Assembly: GCF_048544455.1 (NCBI RefSeq)
Contig: NC_133538.1
Span: 148,416,422 to 148,480,421, forward strand
Reading direction: 5' to 3'
DNA from: Silene latifolia
Lineage: Eukaryota > Streptophyta > Magnoliopsida > Caryophyllales > Caryophyllaceae
Length of the DNA: 64,000 nucleotides
Shown here in pieces: positions 11,341-21,254 of this stretch (its first letter is position 1; every line of letters starts with the position of its first letter). The position numbers were made by a program, and so were the translations under genes. Below the pieces are notes generated by a model, which was not told the origin of the DNA, made no database searches, and worked only from the letters and a program-made list of their open reading frames with translations.

Positions 11341-12156
11341 TAACCCTGGATTGGAGTAGAAGAGAAGTTATATGAAACCAGACTTCCTTGTTCCTGAAAT
11401 TTGTATCGAGTTTTTTTCTTCGATGTTAGGAGATTGATGAAATTAGATGAGTGAGATGAGAAACCCACAGCCATTACGGTTGATTTAAATAGGGAGATTA
11501 ACGATGTTGGGAGACGTTACTAATTGGAATTAGCAATCATCACTTCTAATCAATGCAGGCAACACCCAATCAGCTTACTAATTAAATCTCGAGCCGCCCT
11601 CACCTCTAAGACCTCTAATTAAATCAACCAACCTTCAATGATTACGGGAATATGAAGAGAATTGGACGAAAAAGATTCTCCCCTTTTGCAGCTGAGAAAT
11701 CTAGGGTTTCGTCCTTCCAATTAAAACCCCCAAAAATCAATGATTAACTTTATTTGGAAAATAATGTAAGAGAAATACTTTTGCAGGTGTAAAACTGGGG
11801 GTTTATGAACATCCCCAATCGAATAAACGGAAGAAGCTGACACAGATTTGGGGAGAATAAAAAGTAAGATAGAAGAAGCCAGGGAGGATTAAGCTTAATT
11901 AGGTAGCTAGTTTAGGATTAATGATAACAAAGCTCTCAGTGGAGAGAAAAGCTCTCTAGAAAAGATAGAGAGAGAAAAGGCAAAAAAAAAAGATGGCTTT
12001 TCCTTTGCATTTGCATAGCGCGTGGGCGCCTCTCCCTGGCTTATAGATAAGAGGCCCTCAAAGTATTTAAGCCTACCATTGAAATCTCCTTTTTATTGAA
12101 GTTTCACAATTCCTACACCTTTTACTTCTTTCTTCAACACTTTTTACGCAAAATCT
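11341..12156. other. LINE-B leader and undefined flank
   Basis: No ORF is supported. The - strand reading upstream of ORF1 is purine-rich in places (AGAGAGAAAAGG near 11960-11990) and is taken as the LINE 5' UTR as far as about 11990. Nothing further is recognised up to the MITEs. Confidence 0.45.
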
Positions 12157-12326
12157 AATTATAAACGGCACATATCCGTCAATAACTAAAGATGGGCCAA
12201 ATACAATACTACATTCCTAATAGGACAAGCAACAAGTGGGGTGGTGGTGGCAAAAAATGTCACCACTTTCAAGCTATTTGACCCGTCTTTAGCTATAGAC
12301 GGATATATCCGTCTAGAGTAAGACTA
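12157..12326. mobile_element. MITE-like element A
   Basis: The left end (12157-12199) and the right end (12285-12322) are imperfect inverted repeats sharing ATATCCGTC and TAAAGAYGGGYC in opposite orientation. About 170 bp, non-coding. No target duplication was identified with confidence. Confidence 0.55.
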
Positions 12327-12342
12327 GCTGCAGAACACAAAT

Positions 12343-12525
12343 TCTCATTATAGACGCACACTATCCATCTATAGCTATAGACGGATAGTGTCCCTCTCAA
12401 CTATGAAAGTGGGTAGTGCAAGTGGATGGGAAATAGATACCCCCACTTACCCTCCCACTTTAATTTTGTGAGAGAGCCACTATCTGTCTATAGCTATAGA
12501 CGGATAGCGGCCGTCTATAATGAGA
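12343..12525. mobile_element. MITE-like element B, about 183 bp, palindromic ends
   Basis: It starts TCTCATTATAGACG and ends with the inverse CGTCTATAATGAGA. Each ~55-bp end contains its own near-palindrome around TCTATAGCTATAGA (12361-12388 and 12480-12507), so each end can fold alone and also pair with the other. It is non-coding; the short ORF across its right part is chance. Confidence 0.75.
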
Positions 12526-12673
12526 CGGACTGTTTTCAGAATCCTATGCTGAAATTCTTCACATTATCATTTTTCTTTAAAAGGGCTATTTCATATATTC
12601 TGTTCATTGTATTTTTTAAATTTTTTTTTTATAAGGTAAAGAAATTAGGGTGATCTAATTAAATAAGACTAAC

Positions 12674-13393
12674 TGTTTGTGTGAAACAAGACTAGTACCT
12701 TAAGATACCTTGGAGGTCGTAACTACCCTCCTACACTTTGTGATCCACCCTTTAATGCAGGGGTTTTACCCACGGTTCTAGATGGGTTATCTAATAAATA
12801 ATGTTAAATTACTTATAATAATTTAACGCTCACAATGAATGATATAATTCTCAAACTTAAACACAGGAATTCCCAAGGATACTTATATATCAAGAAGATT
12901 TCAATAACACAACATTAACTAGAGTCTTCACAAGTAGAAGAGTACTTGTGGATGCTAAATTACAAACTAAGGGATAGATGGCTGATTATCTCCACGATCG
13001 GATAGGCTCACCGTGTTACTTCTACTACTAATAATGCTAATCTACGCTACGCCAAAGGAACTAATCTAAATATAGACTAAGTTGTTGTTGTTGTTGTTGT
13101 TTGAGTTGTTGTTTGCTTGAATGAAATGCCTCCTTATATAGGCATCACTCGGCTCCTTGGAAACTACTCCTTAGTGGGAGGCGGTTAATAAACCGCCGAG
13201 TCTTCTTGAAGCTTCACATGGGCTCTTATCATGCCCCTTAGCCCAGCGTTCCTCCATTTGGACTTCTTGGACTCCGTATGTCTTCAATCTTAGATTAACA
13301 TAATTTAGCCTCAATGACCTTATTCCCTAATTTTTAGGCACAAGTACACTTAGAATAATAAATTTAGTACCATAACTAAATTAGGCGCCAACA
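12674..13393 (-). repeat. Putative 3' LTR of the Tat-like element
   Basis: On - it begins TGTTGGCGCC and ends CACAAACA, the TG...CA pattern of LTRs, and is preceded by a G-rich tract (13394-13410, CGCTGGGGGGTAATT on -) that fits a polypurine tract. A TATATAAGG box (about 13134-13142 on -) points the same way. No second copy is present in the window, so the borders rest on these signals only. Confidence 0.55.
13081..13103. repeat. (GTT)n microsatellite
   Basis: About seven GTT units within the putative LTR, downstream (+) of CTAAG. Confidence 0.9.
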
Positions 13394-13728
13394 AATTACC
13401 CCCCAGCGTTTAAAGGTTTAAAATCAAAAGGAAACCTTCGGACGCTGAAATCTTCTCAGCCTATGCACCTTATATCTTAGGCTTATTATGCCAAAAATCC
13501 CAGTGCTTTATCCACTGATACCACGCTCTACAAACTTCAGAGCAAACCATCAGATTCTTCCATCCTAGTTTAGGAAAAATCTGTATAATCATCATAGATT
13601 CGTCATACCCTAGCATGAATAAAGGACTTGACCCTTCATCATTCTGGTAAGGCCTTGGACTATCCCTTTCAAGCAGATCTCTTGCACGCTTTTTTTGAAA
13701 GATTTTCCATAACTTCTTACTACTGAAT

Positions 13729-13731
<3 letters not shown>

Positions 13732-13789
<58 letters not shown>
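13732..13789. repeat. (GA)n microsatellite
   Basis: About 29 uninterrupted GA units, followed by AAGAAAG. The Ser-Leu reading frame on - across it is an artefact of the repeat. Confidence 0.97.
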
Positions 13790-13793
<4 letters not shown>

Positions 13794-14059
13794 AAGATGA
13801 ATCCCTCACTCAAAAAGTATCATATATATAATTTTCTGAAAAACTCAATCGTTTATAACGTTTGAAATGTGAACAACTGCTCCACCTCTTCACATCCCAT
13901 TTTTCTCGATTCCTTCGAGTAATTCACTTTCCGAAAATATTTGGAATAACAAATAATTCCCAATCATTATATTAAATGAAGGAATCTATTTCATAGACGC
14001 ATTTATTCCATCTGGGTTACATTAATTAATTCCCAAAAACGTCCTTCAGCGCTAGGGTT

Positions 14060-14642
14060 TTATAGTTCTTGGCTTTCTGAAGTTGACCAATCTTCTAAAA
14101 TTGGTTGTTGCACTTCATCATCATCTTCTTTATCAGAAATATCAATTACAATTAGAGACGATTCACTGTCTCCTGCTGGAGCCTTATACCGAAACTCTAC
14201 GTGAAAGAGTCTTCTATCTTCAAAATTTGAGTAATTCAGATAACCGAAATTCACGGTTACTTCTACTCCATTCCTCATGGTTCTCCTCTTTCATGGCTGA
14301 GTAGGGTGTGTTTCTTGAGTTAAACTCAACTCATATGCCCAATTAACCCCTGGACTGTCAGGATCAAAAGCAAATACCCAAGCCCAACGCCGGCACGTTC
14401 TGATTACCGCCCATTTTGATCGAAGTGGAAGCCTTCTAAAGACCCCTTTCATGAACTTCCTTTGCCCTAAAACCTCATTCAAACAAGGTCCAGGCGTTGT
14501 TCTCTAAATTTGGCGCGGAGCCCTGAGAAAGGGTAACTTTTCTTTTATGAAGTCCCTGGCAAATTTGGCCCTATCCAAGGCTTTAATTCCATCATTATAT
14601 TGACATTGCGTTTCAATGTCAACCGTCATTGACACAAACCTC
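14060..14642 (-). pseudogene. Tat-like element extra ORF, copy B (unknown family)
   Basis: I do not recognise the family. Read on - from about 14642, one frame gives an N-terminal part with YNDGIKALDRAKFARDFIKEK, an in-frame TAG, then LNEVLGQRKFMKGVFRRLPL, KWAVIRTCRRWAWVFAF and NWAYELSL, a second in-frame stop near 14300, then NGVEVTVNFGYLNY and an acidic end. The tail LIVIDISDKEDDDE (about 14118-14160) looks like a SUMO-interaction motif with its acidic flank. Segment order and spacing match copy A (15422-16089): KRAAFIELTEKAK, DVLRKILVCADRRTRYDMIMVCRTYAIW, MKHEYKIQLQWG. I read the two as a tandem duplication. Short basic then acidic composition suggests nucleic-acid or protein binding, but no function can be named. 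Confidence 0.55.
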
Positions 14643-15421
14643 ATCCATTATGAAAAGAGGCCGACTTTTTAGGATTTCCCACAAACTTTTATATTTTAAA
14701 TAGGAAATCTAGAGAAAAAGGAATGGCCCTTTTAAATATCAAAAGAAAATAAGAAATGTCTTGTTTCCATAAATTAACTGTGAGAAGTTAAAATAATTAT
14801 GGTCCTTTTCTTCTTTTCAAGGGTAATCCTTACCCTTAGGCGGCGGTTACCATGCCCAGCCTGCCACGTTCACCCATAAGTCAAATCAATCCCCCAACAG
14901 TCTCACCATATTCGAAGAGACAAACAAGTGGGCAAATGGGAAACAATAATTTCCACGGATTAAATCCAAATTTTGCCTTTTTATGCTAAGGACTCTTGAT
15001 ATATTCAACGTTAATCCAAATTATTTGCTTATTTGTTCAGCGCTTGGTCATTTCATTCACCATTCTCAACCCTTTATTGATTTATGAATATTCTGTGAAC
15101 TTTAATCACATTTGTTTGGAAAAAGATTATTAGAACCGTATCTAATGTATAAGACTTCCATTATACAGAATTGACGTGATTTAAAAGAAACTGATAACTT
15201 ATTATTATCATTTCTTAATATTCCAACATTTACAAAATAATGAACCAACTTATAATTGCTGCATAAAAGATAAAATAAATTATGACAAAATATACTTTGT
15301 CACATAAAGTACGAAGTACCATGGATAAAAATATTATTTTATCACGCCAACCGCAAAACTAAACGACTACTGGCGTAAAAACAGCCCATAACGACACCAC
15401 CATCCTGGGCGCCTAATAACC
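14643..15421. other. Spacer between the two extra ORFs
   Basis: AT-rich sequence inside the Tat-like element. No supported ORF or repeat was seen. Confidence 0.4.
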
Positions 15422-16089
15422 TTAGAGGTCTTCTTGCCTCAAAATCTCGTTGCCATCACTGTCATATTCAAGAACATGCTCCACAAAACCTCCATCCACT
15501 TCCATTTCTTCTGGAGAGTCATCGGCATCATTCTCCTGCTGATTCCATTTAAACTCAATTGGCCCTACCAACCCAGCAGGATTATGGTTGTGGATTATAC
15601 TAAAAAGGCCAACAAACTCGTCCTCCTCAAAACTTGTAAGGCGGCGGGCCTGGTACCCAAATAGGTCGTGATAATTGACCCATTTTGGGCCCATTTGACT
15701 CCCCATTGAAGCTGTATTTTGTATTCATGCTTCATATTCGTAGGGCCAGACGGCAACTGCCATATCGCATAAGTGCGGCATACCATGATCATATCGTACC
15801 TTGTACGACGATCCGCACAAACAAGGATCTTTCTCAACACATCCTCAGTATTACATATCGCGTGGAATGGTTGATCCTTAGCTAAAGGCTTTGCTCCCCT
15901 TTTCGCCTTCTCAGTTAACTCAATAAAGGCCGCTCTCTTATAGACCTCCTTAAAATAAAGATTTGAATAAGCATGGATGTCCTTTTTCAGGTCCCTATTT
16001 ACCTCTTGAGATTCAAATCGCATTAAGGCCGCGTTCGTATTAGTTGATGAGAAAAATAAATCATTTTCCTCAACTGAAATCATTTCCAT
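15422..16089 (-). pseudogene. Tat-like element extra ORF, copy A (unknown family, one frameshift)
   Basis: The ATG at 16089 opens a frame of 164 codons; near 15710 a frameshift moves the sense to the 15706-15422 frame (WVNYHDLFGYQARRLTSFEE, then a very acidic C-terminus). The joined product would be about 220 residues: a mixed N-terminus, a central segment with paired basic residues and Cys (KILVCADRRTRYDMIMVCRTYAIW), an aromatic segment and an acidic tail. It is related to copy B. The start is supported by an AT-rich leader on the - strand with a TTATTTAAG box about 100 bases upstream. It faces away from the antisense gene at 23088; before the Athila-like insertion the two starts were about 410 bp apart. 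Function unknown. Confidence 0.6.
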
Positions 16090-16259
16090 AATGGAAGAAG
16101 GAAAACAAAAATATTTAGAGGGTTTTCTTTGAAAAAACTTTGTTTCAAAATCCTCTAAGGAAAAAACTTGGGATGGTTAAAAATGAAGTATGATTGCACT
16201 TAAATAAGCAGGATTAACAAAACACTCCACATAACCCTAGTTTTGTTAGACAAGGTTCA
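16090..16259. promoter_or_regulatory. Left half of a divergent intergenic region, split by insertion
   Basis: Lies between the start of extra ORF A (-) and, across the Athila-like insertion, the start of the plant-mobile-domain gene (+). It is AT-rich with a TTATTTAAG box on -. A divergent promoter is inferred from the geometry only. Confidence 0.35.
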
Positions 16260-17853
16260 TGATGAGGCTGTCGCAACCTATCAAAAATAAACTCGAAAGG
16301 TCTCTAACTAATGCAACTAGGGAAGTCGGGGTCGAATCCATAGGGAGGCTATGTTGCTATCTACTTGCTAATCTAAGTCTGTCGGTGTCACAAATGGGGG
16401 TTTAGGTAAATAACTAAACTAAACAACGAAAATTAAAAGAGTCTAAGAGATAAGAGAAAGAGACTAGGATGTCGGTTCATCAATCAATGCCAGATAATTG
16501 CAGCTAAGGTCACAGATCAATCACATGTATCAGTCTACGGGATAATAAAAAGGTCCTTCCGATCCGCTATTCACCCTAAAATACTTCTAACTTAGCTTCC
16601 GCCCTCATTAGGGTATCCTAAAGAATTGTAGCAGGTCTCACTCCTTCCAATCTTCCGATCTAGGTCAGAGTTTGCCAAAAACAACTAGAACAATCATGCG
16701 CATTAATCGTCTAATCGTCATTAAATGCTACTTATAACAACAAAGACATGATACTAACAACAGATCTGCAAACCTAATTAGCAACTATCAACAATTCATT
16801 GATTCCCCTAAATCCTAGCAAGGGGATTAGCTACTCATACTAATTATCATGCTAATAACAATAATTGAAACGATTACTAAACTAAACATAATGATTAAAT
16901 TGAAATAACAATTAAACTAATTAAGATAAGAGAGTAAGAAGGGATAATCAACAAGAAATAAAGAAGAAAACAATTAAGGGAATTCAAAATTTTAAATTAA
17001 CTAAAGAGAAAGGAGAGGAAGGAGAAAAGAATTACAAGTATACATCCGGAATAAGAAGAACAAAGCAACGTAATAGAGGTTGAAGCAGTCAAAAGTTCCA
17101 AACCCTTAACCTAATGAATGTTTTTCTCTTATATAGTAAGAGATTTTATTATCTAATAATATAATATAGCTAAATATAACAAGTCTCGGCATAATCATGG
17201 GCGTCAAACTTGGTTATGCTCGATCGATCAATATAAAGTTGGTCGATCGAGAGATATCTTCCACAAAACCTCTCGATCGAACACTAAAGCACTCGATCGA
17301 ATATAGTAAGAATCAAGGTAGTTAATCGATATATTTAAAGTACTCGATCGAACACATAAAATACTCGATCGAACACTAAAGTACTCGATCGAGTGGTTTC
17401 AGCGCGTAATTCCTGCTTCGCGCACTGAACTTCAAAAGGCCGTCATTTCTTCGTTACTTGTCGAAATCAAGCGATTTTCATGGCGTTGGAAAGCTAAGAA
17501 GATAAGATTTGACCTTTAGTTAGAATCTCTTGAATATAATTTTTAGAACTCGATATATGGCTCTTCAAACTAGGCACTAGTAATTTGAAGCTCTTATTTT
17601 GCTCGCCTAGCTTCTTTACTTCTATGCGCATCAAAAATTAGTAGTTTCCAAGCTTCAACTCAACTCATCTCCTAAATGCATGCATAGGGACATGTTCTAA
17701 GCTTGATTATGCTTCTCTTTGGTTCATTCATGCAAATAGGACAAGAGAAACCAAAGTAGACAATTCGGGGGACATTTGTAGCTTAATACTACGAAATATG
17801 CATAGAAATGCGTGGAAATACGGTATAAAAGTCTATATAAAATGCACGCATCA
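16260..17853 (-). repeat. 3' LTR of Athila-like element
   Basis: It aligns end to end with 21255-22849 with scattered substitutions (several per cent by eye). It contains the TCGATCGA array at 17221-17395. Confidence 0.93.
17221..17395. repeat. TCGATCGA-containing array in the left LTR
   Basis: About eight copies of CTCGATCGA or close variants, many separated by 11-12 bases (for example ACACTAAAGCA), giving a 20-21 bp spacing. The matching array in the right LTR is at 22225-22392. Confidence 0.95.
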
Positions 17854-19718
17854 AACTTCCCCAAACCAACCCTTTTATTATCCCCAAGCAAACTATATGC
17901 AACTAACTAATGGAACGGAGTGAAACTCAGAGCTAGCTACAAATCGTCCACCTACACCAATTTAATGCAAATGAATTAACACTAGTAGCTAAATTGTCAA
18001 ATGCAAACGAGTTATAGAGACGTTTATAGAAATAGCTGAACCATCGACCTTGAAAGACCTTCAAAATTGGACTCTCACCGGTTACTCTCTCTCAATGAAG
18101 CAAAGGGTAAACATATAAATGTAAGAGAGAAAGAAATATAGTCGCTCACCTAAACTACGTCCTACATAAGCATGCATGCAATCTAATATGATAGATAATT
18201 CTAGCTACCGTACACATACACTCTATCCAACGAGGTTCTATCCCATGCCGAGTGCTTACAAAATATGGGAAGTGAGGTAATGGGTAAGAAGAGGCAAAAC
18301 ATTTTGGCATATGTGGAGGTAAAAGCCAAGCTAGCACCTAAACAAACCAATATTACAGCATCCACTTCTAAACCAACTTCAAGAATAAATACAATGCCTT
18401 CATTGGCAATAAGCTCACTAAACTATCTAAATACTCCTCATAAAACCAAAATAAAACATAGGAGTAACTTAATTCTCATTTTTTCCATTTCTTTTCTTCC
18501 TTCGCTTTTTTTCCTTTGGTTTTTCTTTTCCTTTTTTTTTCCTTTTGTTTTCTGTTTTTTTTTTTCGACTTTTTTTTTCCAACATTCTCCTTTTCCAAAA
18601 CTACCAAATCCCAACTTTACAGTGCAAACCAAATTTGACACAATAAATGATATACCCGCAAAAACAAACACTAAACTAGCTTGACAAGGCAGGCTAAATT
18701 TTGGATGTAGTAAAGGGGTCAAAAAGGCAAATTTGGCTAATATGGAGTTAATGGGTCACAATGAAATAAACGGGTATGTAAGCACCTCTCCTACATGTGA
18801 CACCGACCACTAACCCGAATGTATGCAGGCAATAAGTAATTGAATTTTATATTTATGCAATTTTGATGTTACATACTATGCAAGAAATAACTACTCACAA
18901 TCCTACATGAACTGGTCATGAATGACACCACTTTATAAGGCTTTAAAACTTAGAATTTATAAGTAGGTTGCCAAAATATCAGGTCAAGTCTATTCGTTCA
19001 GCTAAATTTAAACATAAACTCATAGATTATGCAAATGACTATGCTAAGAGATGTCAAAATTGTGAGGCTTAGGCAAATTGACTAAATGTAATGCAATTTA
19101 ATCATTGAAAAACTACCGTTCCGACTCAACCTATATGCTAAAAGAAACGTGATTTTTTTGAATTTTCGATTTTTTTAATGAGATTTTTGAATTTTTGAAA
19201 TTAAAATAAACAATGCATGCAAAAATTAAACGTGCTAACTGAAATGCAATAAAAACAATATGCAGACACGGATATGGATGCATATACCCTCCCCAAACCA
19301 AACCGTATAGTGCCCTAATTGTACACAACAGCTAGCAATAGCGGCAAAGGAGAAAGGGAAAATGCAAACTAAAGGAAATGAAGGAGATAAAGAGCTAATA
19401 AACTCACAGGATAACACGAAATAGGGAGAGACCTCCCCAAAACAGCCACCAACATGGGGGGTCGTAGCTAGCAGCACCGGATCAACTCAATTCGCAAAAA
19501 GAATGCAGGTGTACCTGCAATTACGCAAATAGCACCCAAAAAATACTACCAAAACCAAATATAAAATGTTCCGCAATCTATAGTCGAGAAAACTAATTAT
19601 CAAGCACACAAAACTAAAAAAAAAAGAATGTCTAAGAAATCCATGCAAAACATGAAAATCCGGGTTGCTTCCCGGTCAACGCTAGTTTCCAATAGGTCCC
19701 AGCTCGACCTTCTTTTCT
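17854..19718. other. Athila-like interior without supported genes
   Basis: Long non-coding part between the unknown ORF and the 3' LTR (reading on -). It holds homopolymer-rich T stretches (18480-18600 on +). No pol motif was found in any frame. Confidence 0.6.
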
Positions 19719-20165
19719 TCATCCAGCCACGCAAATCAATGGCCCACAACAAGGCTTCTGACTAAATGTGGTCCCTTCAGCATCCATGATTTTCACTTTT
19801 GGTCGCCACAGCACAGCTTCGGAAGAACAGCGACTCTTTACAGCATCAACTACGCCACGTTTTCTCTTGGCCTTATCCCACGCCCTCTTCTTATGTGGGA
19901 TGGAATCTTCAAATCCTCCTCCCGGGTCTTCTAACCTGTCAAGACATGTATAAGTAGAAACAAGTCGATATTCCTCCAACTTGCTCCCAAACTGGGGCGG
20001 AGGCGTCAAATCAACAGCAATATATGATTTAACGGAAGGATTAGAAGAAACCCCATCGGGATCAATAAAAGGAATAGCATTACCTCCAATTCGATAGGAT
20101 TGGTTTTCAATTACCTTCTTATCGTCACCCGAAATGGGCGTAAGTGATGAATTAACGCTGTCCAT
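19719..20165 (-). CDS. Unknown ORF of Athila-like element (148 codons)
   Basis: Open from ATG at 20165, just downstream on - of the gag remnant. The middle reads SYIAVDLTPPPQFGSKLEEY and a basic stretch HKKRAWDKAKRKRG. No family is recognised. It may be the remnant of a longer gag or post-gag reading frame in this deleted element, or chance: there is no second copy to compare with. It lacks protease or RT signatures. Confidence 0.35.
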   Translation of the reverse strand: MDSVNSSLTPISGDDKKVIENQSYRIGGNAIPFIDPDGVSSNPSVKSYIAVDLTPPPQFGSKLEEYRLVSTYTCLDRLEDPGGGFEDSIPHKKRAWDKAKRKRGVVDAVKSRCSSEAVLWRPKVKIMDAEGTTFSQKPCCGPLICVAG

Positions 20166-20226
20166 AGCTAATAAATTCGATCAAGAAAGAACTGTACTCT
20201 ATCCAGATGTTTCTTCGCCAAAACTA

Positions 20227-20479
20227 CTCGATCGAATGCTTACAACTGTTCGATCGAGGTCTTCTTCCTCAGCAATGCTCGATCAAACGATGTAGGGTGT
20301 TCGATCGGGGTCTTCTTCATACAAAAAGATCGATCAAACAGAATAATATGTTCGATCAATGTCCTATTGCTGAACGGTGTTCGATTGACTAACAATGGGC
20401 TCTCGATCGAACTCTTCCTCATATAAAGCATTCGATCGAACATTGTAAGCTGTCGATCGAATTTCTCATGCTGAACAGT
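20227..20479 (-). repeat. Five 51-bp (17-codon) tandem repeats at the end of gag
   Basis: Units start at 20227, 20278, 20329, 20380 and 20431; the first four are exactly 51 bp and the last is 49. Each carries two TCGATCGA-like palindromes about 22 bp apart. The array stays open as coding sequence on - because 51 is a multiple of three. Confidence 0.93.
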
Positions 20480-21100
20480 ATTGAAGTCTTCGAGAGATGC
20501 TTCATTTTCAACAGCATCTTCTATTTCCGAGTCGTACATATCTAAATCTTGCTCGGTAGCTATTTGAGCAAATTGAGACTCAAGTCTCTTGATAGAAGCA
20601 TCTCTAGCTTGCACAGTTTCTTGCACTTGTAGAGCAAGTTCCTTCACTAAAGACTTAAACTTAACCATCTCTTCATTGTTTATGGTTGAAGGAGGAACTT
20701 GTTGTTGCGATGAAAGGAATATGAAGGCATTTGAAAGCCTTGTTGTTGAAACGGATGTGGCGGCATATAATGACTCTGCGGCGAAGGTGCGGTAAATTTT
20801 GGGTAACCCCCACTTTGATAACCATAACCATAGTGACCTTGTCTATATTACTGATAGGCATAGACTAGGTCTTACTCCGCTAAACAAGTAACAGCATCGT
20901 GCCCCACAGCACCACCTCTCTCACAAAATACCACCTGTTGCACCATAGAAAGGAACATAGGTGGACTCCCCAAGACTGTCTACTTTCCAGCTTGTCAAAT
21001 CTGGCATTAAGAGCTTCCAACTGTGCTAGTATGGGGATGTCAGACATCTTGGCAGAAAAATCAAAGGTACTCAAGCCTTCCCTTTGATGATCTTTCTCCT
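20240..21100 (-). pseudogene. Athila-like gag, C-terminal part
   Basis: From 21074 downward there is LAQLEALNARFDKLE (coiled-coil-like). Around 20870-20690, in a shifted frame, comes a Tyr/Gly/Pro/Gln-rich spacer (GYGYQSGGYPKF). Then 20668-20240 gives VKELALQVQETVQARDASIKRLESQFAQIA, the helical end seen in Athila-type gag proteins. The C-terminus runs into five copies of a 17-residue repeat (Phe-Asp-Arg and Ser-Ile-Glu signatures) built on TCGATCGA. Frameshifts separate the parts. Role in the family: capsid protein. Confidence 0.6.
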
Positions 21101-21232
21101 AGAATCCTGTCTAGGTAGGACCTGTAGGACCTATCAAAACAACACTAAAGGAAAAAGGTAAGAACTGCCTCAAGGAATAAATTCCTTGAGGCTAAAGTCA
21201 AACTAAAATAAAGCAAATAAAAAGCGTCGCCT

Positions 21233-21249
21233 CCACGGCAATGGCGCCA
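21233..21249 (-). promoter_or_regulatory. Primer-binding site of Athila-like element
   Basis: On - the sequence TGGCGCCATTGCCGTGG lies five bases from the LTR end at 21255. It resembles the TGGCGCCGTTGCC-type site of Athila elements and fixes the element orientation. Confidence 0.85.
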
Positions 21250-21254
21250 AAATT

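Larger units (their letters stand above)
4531..11990 (-). mobile_element. LINE-B: L1-type LINE, long copy, decayed
   Basis: Read on -, the order is 5' UTR, ORF1 (gag-like, zinc knuckle), ORF2 (endonuclease, RT, zf-RVT, RNase H), then a poly(A) tail seen as 22 T at 4531-4552. The length and gene order are those of a nearly full-length plant L1. The 5' limit near 11990 is a guess from where a purine-rich leader starts; I found no convincing target-site duplication of the sequence left of the tail. LINE-C (57172-64000) is a close relative in the same orientation. Confidence 0.85.

Noticed and set aside
13610..13813. Ser-Leu repeat ORF on -
   Set aside because: Translation of the (GA)n microsatellite.
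18265..18722. Opposing ORFs rich in Phe/Ser/Lys
   Set aside because: Arise from T-rich homopolymer sequence inside the Athila-like interior.
20227..20479. Regularly spaced repeats considered as a CRISPR-like array
   Set aside because: Plant context, spacers are themselves related, the unit is a 51-bp coding repeat and no cas genes exist.
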